Shown one piece after another: positions 10,899 through 22,912 of a stretch of 47,194 nucleotides of DNA. Source of the stretch: Peribolospora baueri (Eukaryota; Basidiomycota; Peribolosporomycetes; Peribolosporales; Peribolosporaceae). Within the stretch, counting starts at the first letter, position 1. Each line of letters opens with the position of its first letter. Made by a program: the position numbers and the translations under genes. The notes beneath the pieces were generated by a model. The model searched no databases, had not been told where the DNA came from, and saw only the letters and a list, made by a program, of their open reading frames with translations. The stretch lies in the NCBI GenBank assembly GCA_029717555.1, contig JAMDHS010000125.1:1-47194 (forward strand), read 5' to 3'.

Positions 10899-11907
10899 TC
10901 ATGATGCCTTGTTCGAGTCGACGACGCTCTCCTCTTCTACCGTCGTGAACCGCGACTCGTCCCCCGCCTTGTTGGCGCTTGTCTTTTTCGACGACGCTGG
11001 AGCGCCACCACCGAAGAGATCTTTGCCCAGCTCCTCGACGCATCTCACGACCCGACGGCAGACCATCGACCATGCCGCACAGGAAACAGACCCTGGAGAC
11101 GAGCGAGCGAGCGAGGGACACGAGTCGCAGAGAAGACGAACGCCGTCAGTCACTTTTTCCGCCCTCCGTCCCGTGCGTTTCGTGCAATACGATAGGAAAA
11201 CCCACCGGAGGGCGCCCATGGCCAGCTGAGCCACCACGCGAGCGGGCCAAACCAGCCCGGGGGAAGCCAGAAGACGGGGGTGCGACGGTAATAGGTGCCG
11301 ATGCCGTAGGAGAGGCCGGAGGTGAGGAGCCAGAGGAAGGACTTGAACTTGATCGAGAACGAGGTGCGAAGCGTGGCCAGATCTCCGTCTGTGGATGGCG
11401 TGGCGGCGAGCAAAAAAAGGGGGGAAATTGTCGACGAGAAGAGGGCGGTTGAGCGACACTTGACCGGGTGCCCGCCCGCCAGCCATCCATCCATTCGTCA
11501 CTCACTCAGCTGCTCCAGCTCGCTGAGACCTTTATCAACCTGCCGCCTAAGCTTGGCCCACTTTGCGAACTGGTCCTGGCTCGACGTACGCATGAGCTCC
11601 TGCTTCTTCGCCAGGATGTCCGCCTTGAGCGCACGCTGCCTCCGGGTCTTGGAGGAGTGAAAGCAAGAGAGGTAGGCGGAGTACGTCTGGGGAACATAAA
11701 TCACATCGCAGGGGGAGAGGACGACGGACGGAGAGAGGGTGTGAGCAAGAGTGCGCCCCGTGCCGTGAGCGACGGGCGAGCCGAACAACGACAACGACAA
11801 CGACGACGACGACGATCGCTCACCACGTTGAGCAGCCCCTCGCTGCCCAGCCACCCGACAAGCTCGCCGAGCAAGACGAGGCCGAGGATGAGCAAGGCGA
11901 GGCTCAT
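10899..11907 (-). CDS. GET1: GET complex receptor subunit Get1 (WRB/CHD5 family)
   Basis: Four exons (11907-11824, 11686-11506, 11388-11206, 11092-10899) give 213 aa, close to the usual length of Get1. The protein opens with a membrane segment, [21 protein letters not shown] charged coiled coil follows, with [20 protein letters not shown] and [13 protein letters not shown], the cytosolic claw that docks the Get3 ATPase. Two further hydrophobic segments ([20 protein letters not shown] and the stretch with [13 protein letters not shown]) complete the three-pass layout, and a Ser/Glu-rich tail ends the protein. Get1 with Get2 receives tail-anchored proteins from Get3 at the ER membrane and inserts them. 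Introns use GTGAGC, GTGAGT and GTGGGT donors, and frame is kept throughout. Topology and coiled coil are seen in the sequence; partner binding is family knowledge. Confidence 0.9.
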
Positions 11908-11914
11908 CTTGATG

Positions 11915-12036
11915 GACTGACTGACTGACTGACTGACTGACTGACTGACTGGCTGACTGGCTGACTGACTGGACTGGACTGGACTGGACTGGACTGGACT
12001 GGACTGGACTGGACTGGACTGGGCTGGGCTGGACTG
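11915..12036. repeat. (CTGA)n and (GGACT)n microsatellites before GET1
   Basis: A CTGA tetranucleotide run passes directly into a GGACT pentanucleotide run, ending with GGGCT variants. The tract starts about 8 bp upstream of the GET1 start codon, so it lies in the 5' untranslated or core promoter region and could affect expression when its length changes. Confidence 0.95.
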
Positions 12037-12357
12037 GCAAGGCGAGTCTATCTAGACAAAGTCTGTCAATCTCGTCTCGTCGTTCCTTCCCAACCTGCGC
12101 TTCCCCGACCAACCGGAGACCGAGCCTTCCTTCTCTTTCTCTGATCTGTTCCGTCCGCTGATCGGTCGGTCTGTCTGTCAGCCAGCGAGCGTCGACGTAT
12201 GCACATGGACGCGTCGCTAGTAACGAATGTACATGCGGACGGTTCAGTAGTATACGTTATACGTGTTCCCCCGGTACGTTCCCCTCCACTCTCCAGAGGT
12301 GATGACAACTCCTCCTGTCATTTTACGTTATTATCGTGGTGTAGCAGTCCTCCTGCG

Positions 12358-12427
12358 TGGTCATCGATTAGTGGTGAGATCGTTTCGTTGTGGCCGAAGA
12401 GACCTGGGTTCGATTCCCAGTGACCAC
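12358..12427 (+). tRNA. tRNA-His (GTG)
   Basis: The sequence folds as a tRNA. The acceptor stem TGGTCAT pairs with GTGACCA. The D arm contains AGTGGTGA. The anticodon arm is TTTCG-TTGTGGC-CGAAG with anticodon GTG. The T arm is CTGGG-TTCGATT-CCCAG. The internal box B GGTTCGATTCC is a perfect match. The base after the acceptor stem is C and the base before position 1 is G, the pair expected for tRNA-His, which needs G at -1. There is no intron. Confidence 0.92.
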
Positions 12428-12429
12428 AC

Positions 12430-12435
12430 TTTTTT
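12430..12435 (+). terminator. RNA polymerase III terminator of tRNA-His
   Basis: A run of six T starts three bases after the tRNA 3' end, the usual Pol III stop signal. Confidence 0.85.
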
Positions 12436-13046
12436 GCTTTTGTCGCGCCCCTTCCCCTATTTTTTATCTCTTTTATATAATACCCAAGGGTAAGTAATGA
12501 TCAATTCATCCCCCGAGCAAGCCATCTCATCGCTCTTAGGATTCCTCTCTGCGAGGTTACGCCGAGACCGGTGAATAACAACGGACGGAGGGACGGAGGG
12601 AGGGATGGGTCGCGATCGCAATAGGAATATATTCCAATCGTAAGCCAAAAAAAACTTGGGCGAACCGCCGTGCGAACCGAATGGACGAACGAGCGGCACG
12701 GCTGGTGGCCAGACGGGACACTGGGAGAGATAGAGAGAAGGAAGGGGGGGGGAAGTATGTATGTAAACGTGACCATGGGACAACGGGAAAAAAAAGGGAC
12801 AAAACAAGGAAAGGGGAAAGGAGGCGACAAAGGTCCTAAGACAGACAGACAGACAGACAGATTCCGGAGTTCGAAGGAGGCTATCGGTAGGCGTCAGGCG
12901 TCAGGCGGGCGGGCACTAGCAAAGGGGAAAAAGAGAGTGGACAGGGTAGCGAGCGGGAAAGGACGCGGAGGGAGAGAAAGGAGGAAGGGGGGGGAACTAA
13001 ACAAAAAAGAAAAAGTGTCCGCGTTCTTGTTCGAACCGATTCTGAA
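12436..13046. other. Intergenic between tRNA-His and chitin synthase 3' end
   Basis: No gene is supported. The plus strand is purine-rich with short GACA and GGA runs, for example ACAG repeats at about 12841-12860. The right side is the 3' flank of the chitin synthase gene. Confidence 0.6.
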
Positions 13047-16000
13047 TCAGAACGGACTCGGCGCACCGGGCGGCTTTGGCGCCTGAGAAAGGTGAGAAGC
13101 GAAAAGAAATGTTTGGTGAGCAAGCCGACGGGACAGAGCGCGTCACGTCATGTCGGTGGGAGGAGGACTCGGACTCACCGCCGCTCCCGGTGGAAGCCTG
13201 CTCGCGCCTGACGAGGTGCTGCCATGTCCAAGTGTGCTGGGGGCGCCACCGCCACCGGTGTTGAACATGCCAGAGTGTCCGGCCTCGGAGCTGGACGGGG
13301 AGACGGGGGACTGGATGGACACGCCACCGCGGCTGGACCGCCTCGACTGGCGCTTGTTCCGCACCACCGTCCGGGCGCCTGGCATGGGCCCGTCGTCGGT
13401 CAGCGAGACGCCTCGGGCGAGCTGCGGGCCGTCTCGAGCGGGTCGCGCCTGGCTTGAGCTAACGAGGTGGTGAGAGCTGCTGGAAGACGCCGAGACAAGC
13501 GCCGGCGAACCGACCAAGATCTCCGGTTCGGCGCTGAATGCCTCGGCGTAGCTGAAAGGGAAAGAGAAAAGAAGAAAAGGGGCGAGGTGAGTGAGATTGG
13601 GATGCCCGAAAGGTGGTTGCGTCGACGCCGCTCGCTCGCTCGCTCACCTCGCATGCTGATCGGGCGGGCTCAGCTGAGGGTAGCTGTTCTCGGACGACAC
13701 GTGACCGTGACGAAGGTGGACGGAAGAGGACGCGGCGCCCAAGCCGTCGGACGTCCCCTCATCGCCGTCGTGCATGATCGGTTGCCTCTCGTGGGCGAAC
13801 GAGGCCCGCGCGTCGCTAGGATACTCGTACCTCGCCGAAGCAGCGACAGGGGGTGTGGCACTGTGGTCGCGCGACAAGGAGGCGGCGCTCGAGTTGGCCG
13901 TCATGCCCGTGCGCGAGTTGGGCGACAGGTCGCGCGAGCCCCCCGGCGGCGACGTCGGCGTATTCCGGGCTTGAGAAGCGTTGGGCGCGAGAGGAGCGGG
14001 AAGCTCGAGCAACGGCACCGAGTCGATACGGGACCTCGACGCGTGGCGGCCGCCGCCGCTGTGGTCGTCGTCGTAACCGGCAGGCGGAGCGGCGGCGGCG
14101 GCGAGTCCGCCTCGGGTGCCGAACTGGTCGGACGGGTTGGAGTGGTAAGTCTCCGAGGAGGAGACCATGCTGAACCGCGTGCTCTCGGCGCGGCGCGGGC
14201 TCTCGGAGCGGTGGACGACGTCGTAGGTCGAGTCGCGCGAGACCGTACCGGACTTCCACCTGCGCTCACGCTCAAACTCGGCCCATCGCTTCATGACGAT
14301 GTGACTCGAGTCAAACTCGCCCTCCTTGCCGTCGTGCGCGGCACCATCGTCGCCTTCGATCTTACGCGTCTGACCCCAGCTAAAGTCGTCAAAGTGCCAG
14401 AAGGCGTAGGTGGGGAGGACAAAGTTCTGAAGGGATAGAGAAGGGAGGTTAGCAACAGACGGAAAAATGACTGGCGGAGGGCACCGGACGGCTCACCCAG
14501 ATGGGAAGAGAAAGGAGGTAGATGAACATCCATCCGACGTAAGCGATCCTGCGCGACGTGATGACGATCAGCAATCCTGGCAGGCCGAGGATGATGGCGA
14601 GGAGGATGAGAGGGATGACGGGCGTGACGGCGGTGGGGATGATGGCGAGAATGATGAGGTAGAGGGTGAACGAGATGGCGGCGGGAAGGACGAGCGTGCC
14701 GGCGAGCTCCATGCCGACGACGAACTGCATCGAGAAGCAGAACGTGCCGCAGAGGTCGCGCACGAAGAGGAGCTCGGCGAGGTTGTGCACCGTCGAGTTG
14801 ATCCATCGTCGGCGTTGAGAGAGGAGGACGCGGAACGTGTCCGGCACGACCGTCTTGCACACCGCGCCCGGCACGAAAACCATCTTGCGCTTGGGGAACG
14901 TCTTGAGCATGAGCGTCGTCAAGTATCGGTCCTCACCGAGCAGGAGCAGGTTTTTCTTGTGCAGCGTATCCACGACGTTTTCGGAGTAGTGTTCGACGAT
15001 ATCTGGGTTCGCCAAAATGGGCACCCAATAGCCAAGCGCGCCTTTAGGAGCCTTGATACGGTACGCGCTAAAGCAGCCGGGCAAACAGGTGACACCTCCG
15101 AAGCAGGCCTCAAAGGCTTTGGTCATGTGGTGCGAGGTGTAGTACTCGAAGACTACGAGGGGTAGGTTGATGGAGGTGGGTGAACGGAAGAATAGATGTG
15201 AGCGGGTCACGCGCAAGAAAAGAAAAGAAAAGAAAGAGAAAGACAAGGAAAAAAGGTAAAAAAAGGTAAAAGAGGAAAAGAAAAAAGAGAAAAAGAGAAA
15301 AAGAAAGAAGAAAAAGAAAAGAAAAGAAAAGAAAGAGAAAGAGAAAGACAAGGAAAAAAGGTAAAAAAAGGTAAAAGAGAAAAAGGAAAAAGGACAAAAA
15401 GAGAAAAAGAGAAAGAGAAAGAAGAAAAAGAAAAGAAAAGAAAAAGAAAAAGATCCGAAAACTCACCCTGAATCATAGTAACCCAAGTCTCCGCCTTATT
15501 CGCAATCTTCGTCTCTCCACACAACCCCATAATCTCCGGGTCCTGCACCATCGCCGACGTCATCCTACTCAACGAATCTGGAAAGATCTTCGTATCCGCG
15601 TCCACCATGAGCATCACCTCGTAAACGTCTGGTGATACGCCCGTGACACGCCATATCGAATTGAAGAATTCGTATTCGAATGTCGTCATGCGTTCGTCAA
15701 ACATGACTTTTTGCAAGAAGGCCATGATCAGCACTTGTGAGTCTCGTTTGCCGCGGTTGCCTGGCTTGGCGTCGTGCGCTTCTAGAGGGTTGCCGCATTT
15801 GGCAACGAGGACCATGGGAACGCGTTGCTGTTTGCTCGGCTCGACGGTATCGTCGTCATAGTCGTAGAAGCCGGCATACACCTTGGCCATGTTGTGTCGC
15901 TTGTGCCCGTCGGCGATCGCCACGTAGCTGTGGCCCTCCACCTCCTCAGCAGGCGTGATGAGGCCCTTCATCATGCTCAAACAAATATCCGGGGTGCTCA

Positions 16001-18482
16001 TGTCGTTGCCAGCGCCCTTGACGATGCCGTCACAGATGACGAGGATCAGCTTGTGGCTGTTCGGGTAGTCCGTCGTGGCCAGCGAGTCGAGCGTCGTGCG
16101 AAGGCCCTCGAGCGACTCGGAGTAAGCGGTGACGAGGCACATGGTGTGCGCCAGCGGAAAGTTGAAAGGCTGCCAGTCCGGCGCGGGCTGGGGGACGACA
16201 CCGCGAGCGAGCGGGAAGGGACAAGCCTTACCGGTGCCGTCGGAGATGGACGATCGCCTGGACCCGTCGCTAATGTCCTTGCCCGGGTAGGCCAACGAGG
16301 TGGAGCTGCGCGAGCCGCGGAGCATGGGCGAGCCGGGCGGCGTGCGACCCTCGAGTCCGGCGGCGAGCATCGCCTTGGGATTGCCGTACACGCTGAGCGC
16401 CGCCTGACTGCGCCGATCGGGCGTGGCGAGACCGGGGGCGTAGGCGCTGACGGGGCGGAGGCCGCCGCCGGCGGCGCCACCGACCTTACCCAATCCGTGG
16501 CCGCCAAAAGTGGAGAAACGAGAAGTGGTGGGGAAGAAGGTGCTCTTCCTCGACTTGTGGAGTACGTTGGGCCGATAGCTGCCGGGGGCGGGGCGGTAGA
16601 TGTCACCGGACCACTGTTCGATCTCGGCCATGCGCTTCATGCGCTCCTCGTACGTCTCGTTCTTGTAGTTGCCTATGCGCCAGCCGATGAACCAGCCAAA
16701 GATGACGGCCATGGCGAAGCGGATGGCGACGACGCCGACGATGAAGACGAGGGAGACGTAGAGGACAATGTCGGAGGCGACGCAGCCGATCGTGTTGGTG
16801 TCGATGAAACCGACCTTGACGACGTCGTCCAGACACGCCGCGTACTTGCTCAAGCCCTTGCGCATGACGGCGGCGGTGATGTCGCGGCTCTGCCACGACG
16901 CGTTTCCGCTCTTCAGCTCGTCGAACCAGGCCGGGTACCTGACCTGGGTGGGGTCGAGCCAGTTGAGGAGGCTCAGGTCGAGCACGCTGCTCTGCCAGAC
17001 GGCGAGGTTGCGCGTGCTGTTGACGTCGCTCCATTGGAAGTAGATCTGGCTCACGTTCGTCGCCCGTCCAAAGTTGGCAAAGCTGGACTTTTGCTGTTTC
17101 GAGACGTGGCACAGCACGTTGTCGGTATAACCGGTCAGGTTAGGCTGGGTGTTGCCAGACTGGCTGAAGAGGTTGCAGGGGAAGAACCAGCTCAGATCGC
17201 CGGTGGGCGTCTTGGGGATCTGAGAGCCCTTGGCGGCGGTGATGATGCCCTTGCAGTTGCCTTGGGTGTTCTGGAACATGAAGCTGCCGTCGAGACCGCC
17301 TGTGGACCAGGGCTCAGAGTAGAGGGGGTTGCTGGCGTTGATGCCGGGGGCAGCGGGATGAATGTAGTGCGTCATGTCGTAGTTGTAACCGTGGAAGATC
17401 ATGGAGCCCGAGTTGACGGAGCCGGTGCGGTATCGAACGGGGGGGCGACCGCAGACGGACTTTGTGAAGCCGAAGGTGAGGAAACCGACGCCGGTCATGA
17501 GGACGCCGATGAGGGCCAACAGACCCATCTTTTCTCGCCAGGCGCGCTGCTGTTCTGGGGTTCGAATGCCAAAACACTTCAAGATGGGCGCAGGACAACA
17601 AAAAGTCAAGACATAGCAGTAGATCATCCACGCGTCCAACGGCCCACCGCCGTAGGCCATCCGCTCGTTCTTGCCGGAGAAAGCGGCGCCCTTGCCCTCA
17701 TCGTCCGGGCCGACGATGCTCGCGCTGGCGCTCGTTCTCTTCCTGCGCAGGCTCACGCCGCGCTTGAGAAAGTTGAGGCCCGTCTCGGCAATGTCCTCGT
17801 CGCGGGCGAGGATGCTCCTGCCCCTTCGGAGGCCCCCCCCGCCGGGGATGGCGGCGACACCGGCGGGGGCGGTCATGACGCCTTCGGGGCCCATGACGCC
17901 CATGCCGCTCACACCCCCACCGGGACCGGCGATGCCGGCGAAACCGGCTTCCGGAGGGTTGGCACCGTGTTGGGGGAGGTGGCCGGTGGTGGAGGGGAGG
18001 AAGCCACCGTGGTGCTGGTTCTCCATCTGGGCGGCGTGGTTGCGATAGTACCATTGACGGTGGGTGGGGTCGATGCGCTCCCTGTCGGGTCGGACGAGGG
18101 ACTTTTTCCTACGGAACTGGGCGCCGCCGATGCCCTGACCTGGGGCGGCGCCGGAGAAGCCGCTGGTGTCATCGAGGGTGGGGAGTTGTGCGGTGCCGAG
18201 GGCGGTGGAGGAGCTGGAGGGGTCCCAGGTGTCGGTTCGACCGGTGAGCTTGACGGTCGAGGCGGACTGTTGGTCGAAGGGCGGTCGAGTGGGCTCCTGG
18301 AAAGAGACCTGGGGAGGGATGGGGGTACGAGAGAAAGCGGCGCGGGCGGAAGAAGACGCGGGCTGGGAGGGCGGTGGTGCGTGAGAGGGCCTTGGTTGGT
18401 TGTTCATGTTGCTGTCGATGGAGAGCGGGGGCAGCGGGTGGGGTTGTCGGGGTCCGCGGTAATGGGGATTAGGAGGGTCCAT
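13047..18482 (-). CDS. CHS3: Chitin synthase, class IV (Chs3 type)
   Basis: Five exons (18482-15467, 15152-14497, 14426-13648, 13551-13179, 13082-13047) give 1619 aa. The order is: a disordered Pro/Ser/Gly-rich N-terminus (about 1-280); two N-terminal membrane segments near residue 290-360; a lumenal domain with Asn-glycosylation sites; another membrane segment near 590-620; and the catalytic GT2 domain. That domain shows [12 protein letters not shown] (DXD-type), [28 protein letters not shown] and, near residue 1117, QRRRW. These are the class IV signatures. Five or more membrane spans follow, then a 380-aa Ser-rich tail ending GAPSPF. The enzyme makes chitin from UDP-GlcNAc at the plasma membrane. 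The protein is longer than most class IV enzymes because of both tails. The start is the first Met fitting the family tail; the frame stays open upstream to 18779. The last intron is inferred from a GTGAGT donor and a CTCAG acceptor. Confidence 0.95.
15190..15452. repeat. Purine-rich minisatellite in chitin synthase intron 1
   Basis: The intron 15466-15153 is 314 nt, much longer than its neighbours, and nearly all A/G on the plus strand. A unit of roughly 95-100 bp built from AAAAG, AAAGAG and AAGGTAAAAA blocks occurs more than twice in tandem (about 15221-15316 and 15317-15410). In the sense strand it is a long T/C tract. Confidence 0.9.
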
Positions 18483-19867
18483 GGCGTCGGAAGCGCGGCG
18501 GGTGACAAGGTCGGGTGGGGTCAGGTGGTAGGGATCATGGGTCGATGGGGGAGGAAGGGGGGGGGCGAAAGAAGGAGCGTTGGAGACCGAAGGGGGGGGG
18601 CTACAAAAGAGCGGGTGCGTTGGTCGGGGTGGCCGTCGGAGAGGTAGCGGGCCTACGCAGACGGGGTCAAGGCTAGGTTGGTGAGAGGGAGAGAGGAGAC
18701 GACGTGCGTGAGTGATCCAACTGATCCGAGGTTGTGTCGTGTCGTCGGCGTCGGCGAGAAAGAGAACGCGATGGTACACTCTGAAGGAGCGCGTTGTACG
18801 ATGGGCGTCGTGGTGGAGACAAGAGGAGCAAGCTGGCGCGTACGCACCTTTACGTATGTGCCGTGTCCTTGGCGCGTGCCGCGTGGTATGCTATCGTATG
18901 CCGTCCTGTCTGTCCGCCCCGAGCGAGCGCGCACTGAGGCTGGTGGGTGGAGACGGTGGGGAACGGATGGATGGATGGAGGGATGGAGGGATGGATGGAA
19001 AGAAGAAACGACGAGTCGGGGCGCCTGTTTTCTTTTTTTGTCGTTTTCCGTCCTGTGCTGTGTGCTCTCTCGGCGGTGGATGGTGGTCGTCGCCGTCGCC
19101 GTCGGAGGAGGCGCGGGTCAGGGATAGGGATGGGCGACGGGTGTGGTTGGCGACGGCGGCGAGGATCGGCGTCGGCGTCGGCGTCGGCGTCGGAATCGGG
19201 TTAGTTGGTGGTGGTCGATGTGGACGATGGCGATGGCGATGGCTTCGACTTGGATTTAGACCACGCCGGATGGATGGCCGAAGACGAACGAGACAGACAG
19301 GAGACGCGGCCACCGTCAGTCAGTCCGCGCGTCGGCCAGGCTGTCCGTCGAGAGTACTCCACTGCAGTCAGTCCAGCCAGTGCCACTCCCGCCGTCCGCG
19401 TCGGGCAGGCAGGTAGGCGGGCAACGGCAGCAGCTGCGGCAACGGCTGTGACGGAGGGTTTGGCCTTCCTTAGGGGGGAGAAACAGAAACAGGCGCGCCG
19501 TTCGGATGCCCCTTTGGGGCGGGCGTGCGTCGATTCGACGGCGACAAGGACGGAGGCGAGGCGAGCGATCCCAAAACACGCGCAGCAATCATTATAATAA
19601 TCATCATAATAAAGCGGCCATAAGTAAGTATGGCGCGCCCACCGCCGCCTAACGCCGGTTTCAAATTTCATTCCTCCAGGCCCAAATAAGACGCTCGCTC
19701 GCTCGGCACGGCCACCCGGCCAGCCAGAGCTCGAGGAGAAAAAAGAATCATCATCGATTGATCGATGGCACGCACGCCGCACATCCCTCCCACGTGCACA
19801 CCCGTACACCCACACGCATACCTCCTCCGTCATCACTGAAGAAAGAACAAACGAAAGAAAGGACGCA
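18483..19867. promoter_or_regulatory. Chitin synthase upstream region and Zn2Cys6 gene 3' flank
   Basis: These 1.4 kb hold no gene that I can support. They form the 5' flank of the chitin synthase gene. Low-complexity features include GGAT runs near 18967-19000 and five GGCGTC hexamers at about 19165-19195. No TATA box or binding site stands out clearly enough to name. Confidence 0.5.
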
Positions 19868-22800
19868 TCACGACGCGCTCGAGGACGACGCCGTGCCGTC
19901 CAACGAAGCGAACACGTCGGCCCTGGCAGCGAGAAAAAGGAGGAGGGTCAGCCAGCGCTCCTCGTCTCCTTCTCACCGCCGCGAGCCACTCCCCACTCAC
20001 CAATCCACCATGTCCAACGGCCACTCGGCCAGGAACGGCCATCCCTTCCCGCTCTCATCGCCCGTCTCCATATCCATGTCCATATTCATGTCCATATTCA
20101 TGTCCATATTCATATCCATCCCCATATCCATATTCATATCCATCCACCCGCCGCCACCGCCGAACCAAGGCACCGCCGCTGACCCGGCTCGCGTCCCCTC
20201 CCTCTCCTCTTCCCTCTGTCGAATCGTCAAATAGAATCGAATAGAATAGAATCTTATCGCATCGCACCGAACAAACAGGATAACATAGCTCACCTCTCTG
20301 CCCCGTTTCCGTTTCCCCTTTCCACCACCGTCCGGCACCAGCGCGAGACGCGTCACCTCGGCGAGCGATCGGAGTACGTCGGCGTTTAGACCGGCTAGTT
20401 GCCATCTGAAGGGCGGTCGAGGTAACGAGTACGGAAGGTACAAGTACGAGGGTACAAGTACGATGGTACGAACGTACGAGTACGCAAGGAGGTCAGCCTA
20501 CGAACGAACGACGAACGAACAAACAACGAAGACGACTCACGTCCGCTCGAAGGACGACAGGATGCCCAGGCACTCGTCCACACGCCCCAGATCCCTCTCC
20601 ACGTCCTCCACCACCACCTCCTCCTCCTCCGATCTCCCACCGCCACGGCGCCGCGTCCACACGTCGATCAGCAGCACGCATCCCGCCACAAAGCCCGCGA
20701 TCACGCTCTCCAGCGGCCGGCCCCTCAACTCCTCTCCGCCCCGGCCGAGCGTCGAGACGATCTTTCGCGCAGACTCGGCGCACGTTGCCAGAGCCATCGT
20801 CGCCGCCGCCGTCCTTCCTTCTTCTTCTCCCTTCATCCCCTTCTTCTTTCGAGAAGTAAGGAATCGCCGGCGGTGGATGTAGATCTATCGACGAAGGGCG
20901 AACCAAGTCGAGCCGAGCACATGAGAACAAACAAAGAAAAAAAGTTCAGAGAAAGGACAAAAAAATATAGCCCGTCACTCACGTTGGTGACGTGATACTG
21001 CGCGTGCACGAGGCAAGCTTCGACCGACGTCTCCGTATCCCACACCTCGCCATCGTAATCGTACCTCAGCTCCGCCGGCAGCGCCGTCTCCCATGCCTTG
21101 AGCTCGCCGACGACGTCCGCCTCCGTCGCCGCCGCCGACGATCCAGAGTAAAGCGACGTCAGCGTCCGACTCGTAATCCGGAGCAGCCTGAGCCGCGCGT
21201 TGAACGACGCCATTCGGACCGACCGCCCTTTCGGCTCGAGACCCGCTGCCACCGACTCCAGGCTTTCGTCGTCCAACTCTAGCGGCAGGTCCACGTCGAA
21301 GCTATCGGGCCGTATGCAAGAGGGCGCAAATGAGCGCAAATGAGTAAACTTTGTCTTCTCCTTCTTCTTCTTCACCGACTTACTCGTCTTCTTGGATACA
21401 CATCGGCCGGCCCGTCATCGCGCTCATCGTCCTATCCAACAAATACGCCGTCCAAAACACCCTCTTCCGCATCTCGTACTCCACCACCTCCTCCCTCTCC
21501 ATCTTCTTCGCCGCCTTGCGGTGCATCCCCGCGTCCAACGCAAGCCGCATCGTCGTCCCCACCAGCACCCACGCCGACGTCGGTGTTAGCGGCGTTCCGA
21601 GCAGGAACATGATCGACATCGTGATCGCTTGCAGACGCGTAAGCGTCGCCGTCGCGTACACTGGGTGCTGGATCCTCTTCATCTCGTGCCAATATCGGAT
21701 GCCCGCACTGTGCCGGTACCTCGCCTCCGCACCGACGCATTCCGGGTACGTCAGCACGCGCCGATCGTCGACCACCTTGGACGCCACCGCGAATACGCCA
21801 AACGCGAGCGCCACCCAAGCCCGGTCCCGTCTGCTCGCCGGGTCGTGCCACTGCCGCATAAACGTCGGTCGATGGAGGAGTGGCGCAAAAGCGTTCCATT
21901 TGTCAAAGTAGGCGTCGATTAAAGTCGCTGCCAGATCCGGTTCTGGCCACGCTAACGGCTCGAATAGAGTCGCGTCCAAATCGTCTAAGAGCCCCGGAGC
22001 CACTCGAAAAAACTCGGGCCGAAGGGCGAAGAAGGGTCGTTGTGCGCGCGTCTTCGTTGGCGGCGGCGGCGGCGGAGGCGCAGGCGACGACGCCGCCGCC
22101 TCCGCCTCCGCCGTCGGGTGGCCCTGCGAAGAAAGCCGTTCGACCTCCTTGATGAGCTGGAACGTGCTCGACTTGCCCACAAAGTAGCGCTGCTCGACCC
22201 TCCTATCCTCCGGAGCGTCGTGTCTGTCGTCGTCGATCACCCGAAGCTTCTCTAGCACCCCGCCAAGGTATACAAACTCTTCGTCGTCGCTCTCCCCGTC
22301 GTCTCCCTCGCCGGCGTCATCCCTCGTCGCCGCCCCATGCAACTCAGTATTGAAGCGAAGCGCGGATCTTGAAGCTACGCCTTCGACGCTCGACCGGGCC
22401 GAGAGAAGACGCTCCAATTCCTCGACACGGCGCTCTAAGCCTTGGACGTACCTGAGGAGACGAAGAAAAAACGGCGACCGTTCAGTGAACTAAGCACGTG
22501 GTTCCACCGCCGTCACTACGCGCTCGAGATACTGACTCTTTTGAAGGAGGCCATTTTCCCGACACCGGAGGGAAATCGCAATGGCGGTTCGTCGATGCAC
22601 TCGTGGCCGGGTCGGAAGGAGGATGCGCCGTCAGCTGCGAGGCCGGATGCGGCAAGGCAGGGCAATGCTCACCAGTAACTACATGCGTTCTTGTCCGGCT
22701 GGACGCCGTCACAGCGAATCTTCTTGGTGTGGCAGACCTTTGCGAGAGAACGAAGGAGCGAACGGTGTCACGCAGCCAGCCAGCCAGCCAGCCAGCCGAT

Positions 22801-22912
22801 CCCGCGGGGGGGGAGCAGCTCCAGTGGTGGTTCGAGCGGGCACACTCACGTCGCAGGCTTTGCGAGTCTTTCTTGGCCGTCGGTCTTCGACGCCTGCCAT
22901 GCTCGTTCCCAT
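19868..22912 (-). CDS. Zn2Cys6 fungal transcription factor
   Basis: Nine exons give 767 aa: 22912-22850, 22737-22673, 22599-22537, 22451-21384, 21301-20983, 20884-20541, 20405-20294, 20215-20001, 19922-19868. The binuclear zinc cluster is complete, with Cys at 20, 23, 30, 40, 43 and 50 (C-X2-C-X6-C-X9-C-X2-C-X6-C), and basic residues RRPRKTRK lie before it. Three exons are needed to build it. A linker PPSKEYVQGLERR and a short heptad-like helix EELERLLS follow, as in dimeric members. The fungal-specific regulatory domain is recognised at AYFDKWNAFAPLLHRPTF and RLALDAGMHRKA. The C-terminus carries a Met/Asp repeat (703-727) and then FLAEWPLDMVDW. Intron 2 uses a GAG acceptor, less usual than YAG, but it alone preserves the fifth-to-sixth Cys spacing. 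The protein is expected to be nuclear. The target is unknown; the divergent SNG1-like gene is a candidate. Confidence 0.92.
20069..20143 (-). repeat. Coding microsatellite giving Met-Asp/Asn repeat
   Basis: A CATATC/CATGTC/CATATT hexamer-like repeat of 75 nt encodes 25 residues in which every second residue is Met and the others are mostly Asp, with Asn and one Gly. It lies in exon 8 of the Zn2Cys6 gene. Confidence 0.9.

Noticed and set aside
11915-12036. CRISPR-like or regulatory repeat array
   Set aside because: Units are 4-5 bp tandem microsatellites without spacers, in a eukaryotic context.
13467-14438. 323-codon plus-strand frame opposite chitin synthase exons 3-4
   Set aside because: Antisense of coding sequence, crossing two well-supported introns; Arg/Val-rich with no domain.
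15825-18647. 940-codon open frame on the plus strand opposite the chitin synthase gene
   Set aside because: It is the GC-driven antisense shadow of a certain coding exon; its composition (Val/Gly/Arg/Asp-rich, no motif) matches no protein family.
19201-19836. 211-codon minus-strand frame before the chitin synthase gene
   Set aside because: Compositional only; no recognisable motif and no upstream exon.
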